This document shows, one piece after another, positions 49,026-50,565 of a stretch of DNA of 50,565 nt. The stretch comes from JAUWOY01 sp034431315. GTDB taxonomy: Bacteria; Chloroflexota; Anaerolineae; VGOG01. The notes under the pieces are model-generated. The model was not told the DNA's origin and made no database searches. It was given only the letters and a program-made list of their open reading frames with translations. The stretch lies in contig DAOUDK010000118.1 of NCBI GenBank assembly GCA_034431315.1, forward strand, positions 1 through 50,565, written 5' to 3'. Position 1 is the first letter of the stretch. Each line of letters starts with the position of its first letter. Both the position numbers and the translations under genes were made by a program.

Positions 49026-50447
49026 GACCAGATAGTAGACGTGGTCCACGATGTCCAGGTCGTAGCAGTACTTCCCCTTCTGAGCAATCTCCTCGCCCCG
49101 CTTGTCAACCGGCACCGGCCTGTACCGCCCCCGGCTGGGGCGCAGCAGGTTGGCCTCGACAAAGGCGTCGGGGTTCAGGCCACGAGGCTGGAGCATCTTT
49201 TGCAGTTCGTCGAAGGAGAGGCTCGACTGTCCGGAGAGGCGCACGGCAAAGATGGTGCTCACCGGGTCGGCATCCACCTCGTCCTCGCCGGCCAGGAGCG
49301 CCCCCAGCAGGCCGTGGATCTCCCGCGTGGCCTCCTGCGCCGTGAGGGTCTCGCCATGCTCATCGGTCACCAGGGAGTGTTGGGAGTAGACCTCCAGGCA
49401 CTTGCCGAAGACGATGGTCTCCACGTCGGGCAGGTAGTCTTCCATAAGCTGGGGGTGAGTGTGGCGCACCACTTCGATGGACTCGGTAGCCCTGCGGTAG
49501 ACCTCGTCCTTGAGCCGTTCCCAGGAGATCTCGCCCCGCTCGGTGGCTGGCGTCTTTTTGCGGGCCACGACGATGGTGTCGAAGGTGCGGGCTCGTTTGC
49601 CTCGGATGTGGCCTGAGGTACGCATCTCGGAAAAGACGGGGTAGACAGCGACGACGTAGAAACTGGCATCGAGCAGAGCTTGCAGCACATCGGCCCAGGC
49701 GTCGGCCTCGGCGTGGTGGAAGGTGAAGGCCATGATGCCATCGTCCTTGAGGACGCGGCGACATTCCCGGAAGACGCGGGCCAGGCCAGAGAGGAAGAAC
49801 TGCTCGTTCTTGCCCTGCTTCTTGTTGACCACAATCTCCCAACCCTTGGGGGCGTAGGGTGAGCCAAAGGCCTCAGGGTAGCGGTCCTTGAGTCCCAGGC
49901 GCAGCCAGACGTAGAAGAAATCGGACAGTTCGGCGTACATGACGTTGGAGTAGTAAGGTGGGTCGGTGATGACCGCGTCCACGCTGGCCTCGGGCACGAA
50001 AGACAGGTCCTCAGCCGTCTGGCAGCGCAAGAGGCTCGTTCCGTCGCCGTCGGCCAGGGCATGGAAGTTGGCGGCCGGGGTGCCGATGATCTCAATGGGC
50101 AGGAAAACCCGGTTTCTCTTGACCAACTTTGCGACATCTGATCCAAGCTGGTCTATAAGTCTGTTTCGCAGGCCATCATCATCAGTGGTCAGCATCTCAT
50201 ACGGTCGCTGTGCGTACTTTTTAGCCTTCATCACCTGTACGAGGAAGTTGCGCACAGGCCCACGCCCCATGCCACCAATACCCCAAACATTGATCTCAGC
50301 CGGGACATTGGGAGGCCAGAAAGCATGTCTGCTGAAGGCCGACTCTAGGTGAAGCTTGTGAGCGTCATACATGCAAAAGGTGTTATTTGTACTCAAAGCA
50401 TTGGTGAATCCTGCCAGTAGAAACTCGCTCAGATTCTCATCCTCCAT
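49026..50447 (-). CDS. DUF1156/COG1743-class adenine DNA methyltransferase, 5' exon (N-terminally short)
   Basis: 474 codons from ATG 50447 to the predicted intron site. The catalytic motif IV is ITDPPYYSNV (DPPY at 162-165), followed by SDFFYVWLRLGL, SPYAPKGWEIVVNKK, FRECRRVLKDDGIMAFTFHH and a YVVAVYPVFSEMRTSG strand, the order typical of DUF1156-type methylases linked to phage defence. The first ~50 residues resemble the region just after the SAM-binding motif, and the motif I part (DPFxGxG) and DUF1156 itself are absent; an in-frame TAA lies seven codons upstream. The enzyme is therefore truncated, or its N-terminal half is a separate gene beyond the right edge. No ribosome site is seen. 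Without splicing the frame runs to 48951. Confidence 0.75.
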
Positions 50448-50565
50448 GCTTAGCCTATATTTCGCACCTTAACAACTGAAAAGTTGGACTAGACAGGGTC
50501 GGAGGTGACAAAATGCTCCTTCTGTGGTAGACTTTCATGACTGTGCCAAATACCTGTCCTGTGGT
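50448..50565. other. Right edge, no gene recognised
   Basis: 118 bp upstream of the methyltransferase frame. All three minus-strand frames contain stops; no promoter or methylase motif is readable. Confidence 0.4.

Noticed and set aside
48941..49162. Alternative ending of the methyltransferase in another frame (GHDAYISWPKEGSLMEYYQ)
   Set aside because: It reads more protein-like than the unspliced frame and could mean a 1-nt frameshift near 49022 with the intron starting later. I preferred the GTGCGACC site because exon phases, the AC end and the EBS1 candidate agree, but homologues should decide.

Overview
The window looks like a piece of a GC-rich bacterial chromosome, most likely from the Chloroflexota (Anaerolineae or a relative). 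This is an inference from gene content: lipoproteins with Pro-Thr linkers, many orphan peptide and branched-chain amino-acid importers, non-pyrrolysine MttB-type methyltransferases with a corrinoid protein, an archaeal-type isopentenyl phosphate kinase, a type III pantothenate kinase, and spacers full of degenerate word-like repeats. No rRNA, tRNA or CRISPR array was seen.

Layout. (1) 1-7100 is an accessory or defence edge: a RAYT/IS200-type transposase inside four copies of a complex palindromic repeat, a BREX type 3-like brxF-brxC pair whose BrxF lacks a P-loop, a decayed toxin-like locus (small antitoxin-like gene, its partial duplicate, a DUF3800 pseudogene), and iteron-like repeats. (2) 7167-14560 holds capA-like, panE-like and plsY genes, then an mtt operon (MttB-like, corrinoid protein, MttB-like, and the stump of a third MttB). 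(3) 14580-25490 is a minus-strand block of importers: GlnQ/HisM-type genes, two DppB/DppC pairs, a LysM-fused peptide-binding protein, and a fusion of an amino-acid-binding domain with what reads as a circularly permuted peptide-binding domain. Both binding-protein genes share a ~130-nt leader with compensatory base changes, a candidate structured regulatory RNA. (4) 25590-31600 is a complete livKHMGF operon behind a consensus promoter and a long leader. (5) 31684-38770 has isopentenyl phosphate kinase, a HAD-IB phosphatase, a DUF1232 protein, a third SBP-DppB-DppC operon behind a promoter-structured leader-terminator unit, coaX, and a second candidate small RNA. (6) 38755-44150 has an intact DUF3800 gene, a NagD-like HAD phosphatase, a glycerophosphodiesterase broken by one in-frame TAG, and a fused FeS-molybdenum hydroxylase carrying repeat insertions inside its reading frame. 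(7) 44245-50447 is a second defence-like block: a small unknown protein, a fusion of a HerA-type N-terminal domain to a TIR/deoxyribosyltransferase-like domain, and a DUF1156-class DNA methyltransferase gene interrupted by a group II intron whose predicted removal restores the reading frame.

How the genes fit together. The centre is a scavenging programme importing peptides, amino acids and possibly quaternary amines, with corrinoid methyl transfer as one possible sink. None of the three DppB/DppC sets has a DppD/DppF ATPase in the window. Both edges carry genome-defence modules on the minus strand that have been eroded or invaded by mobile DNA. The strongest leads are the permuted binding-protein fusion, the shared covarying leader, the intron-split methyltransferase with its neighbouring fusion protein, and two small-RNA-like transcription units.
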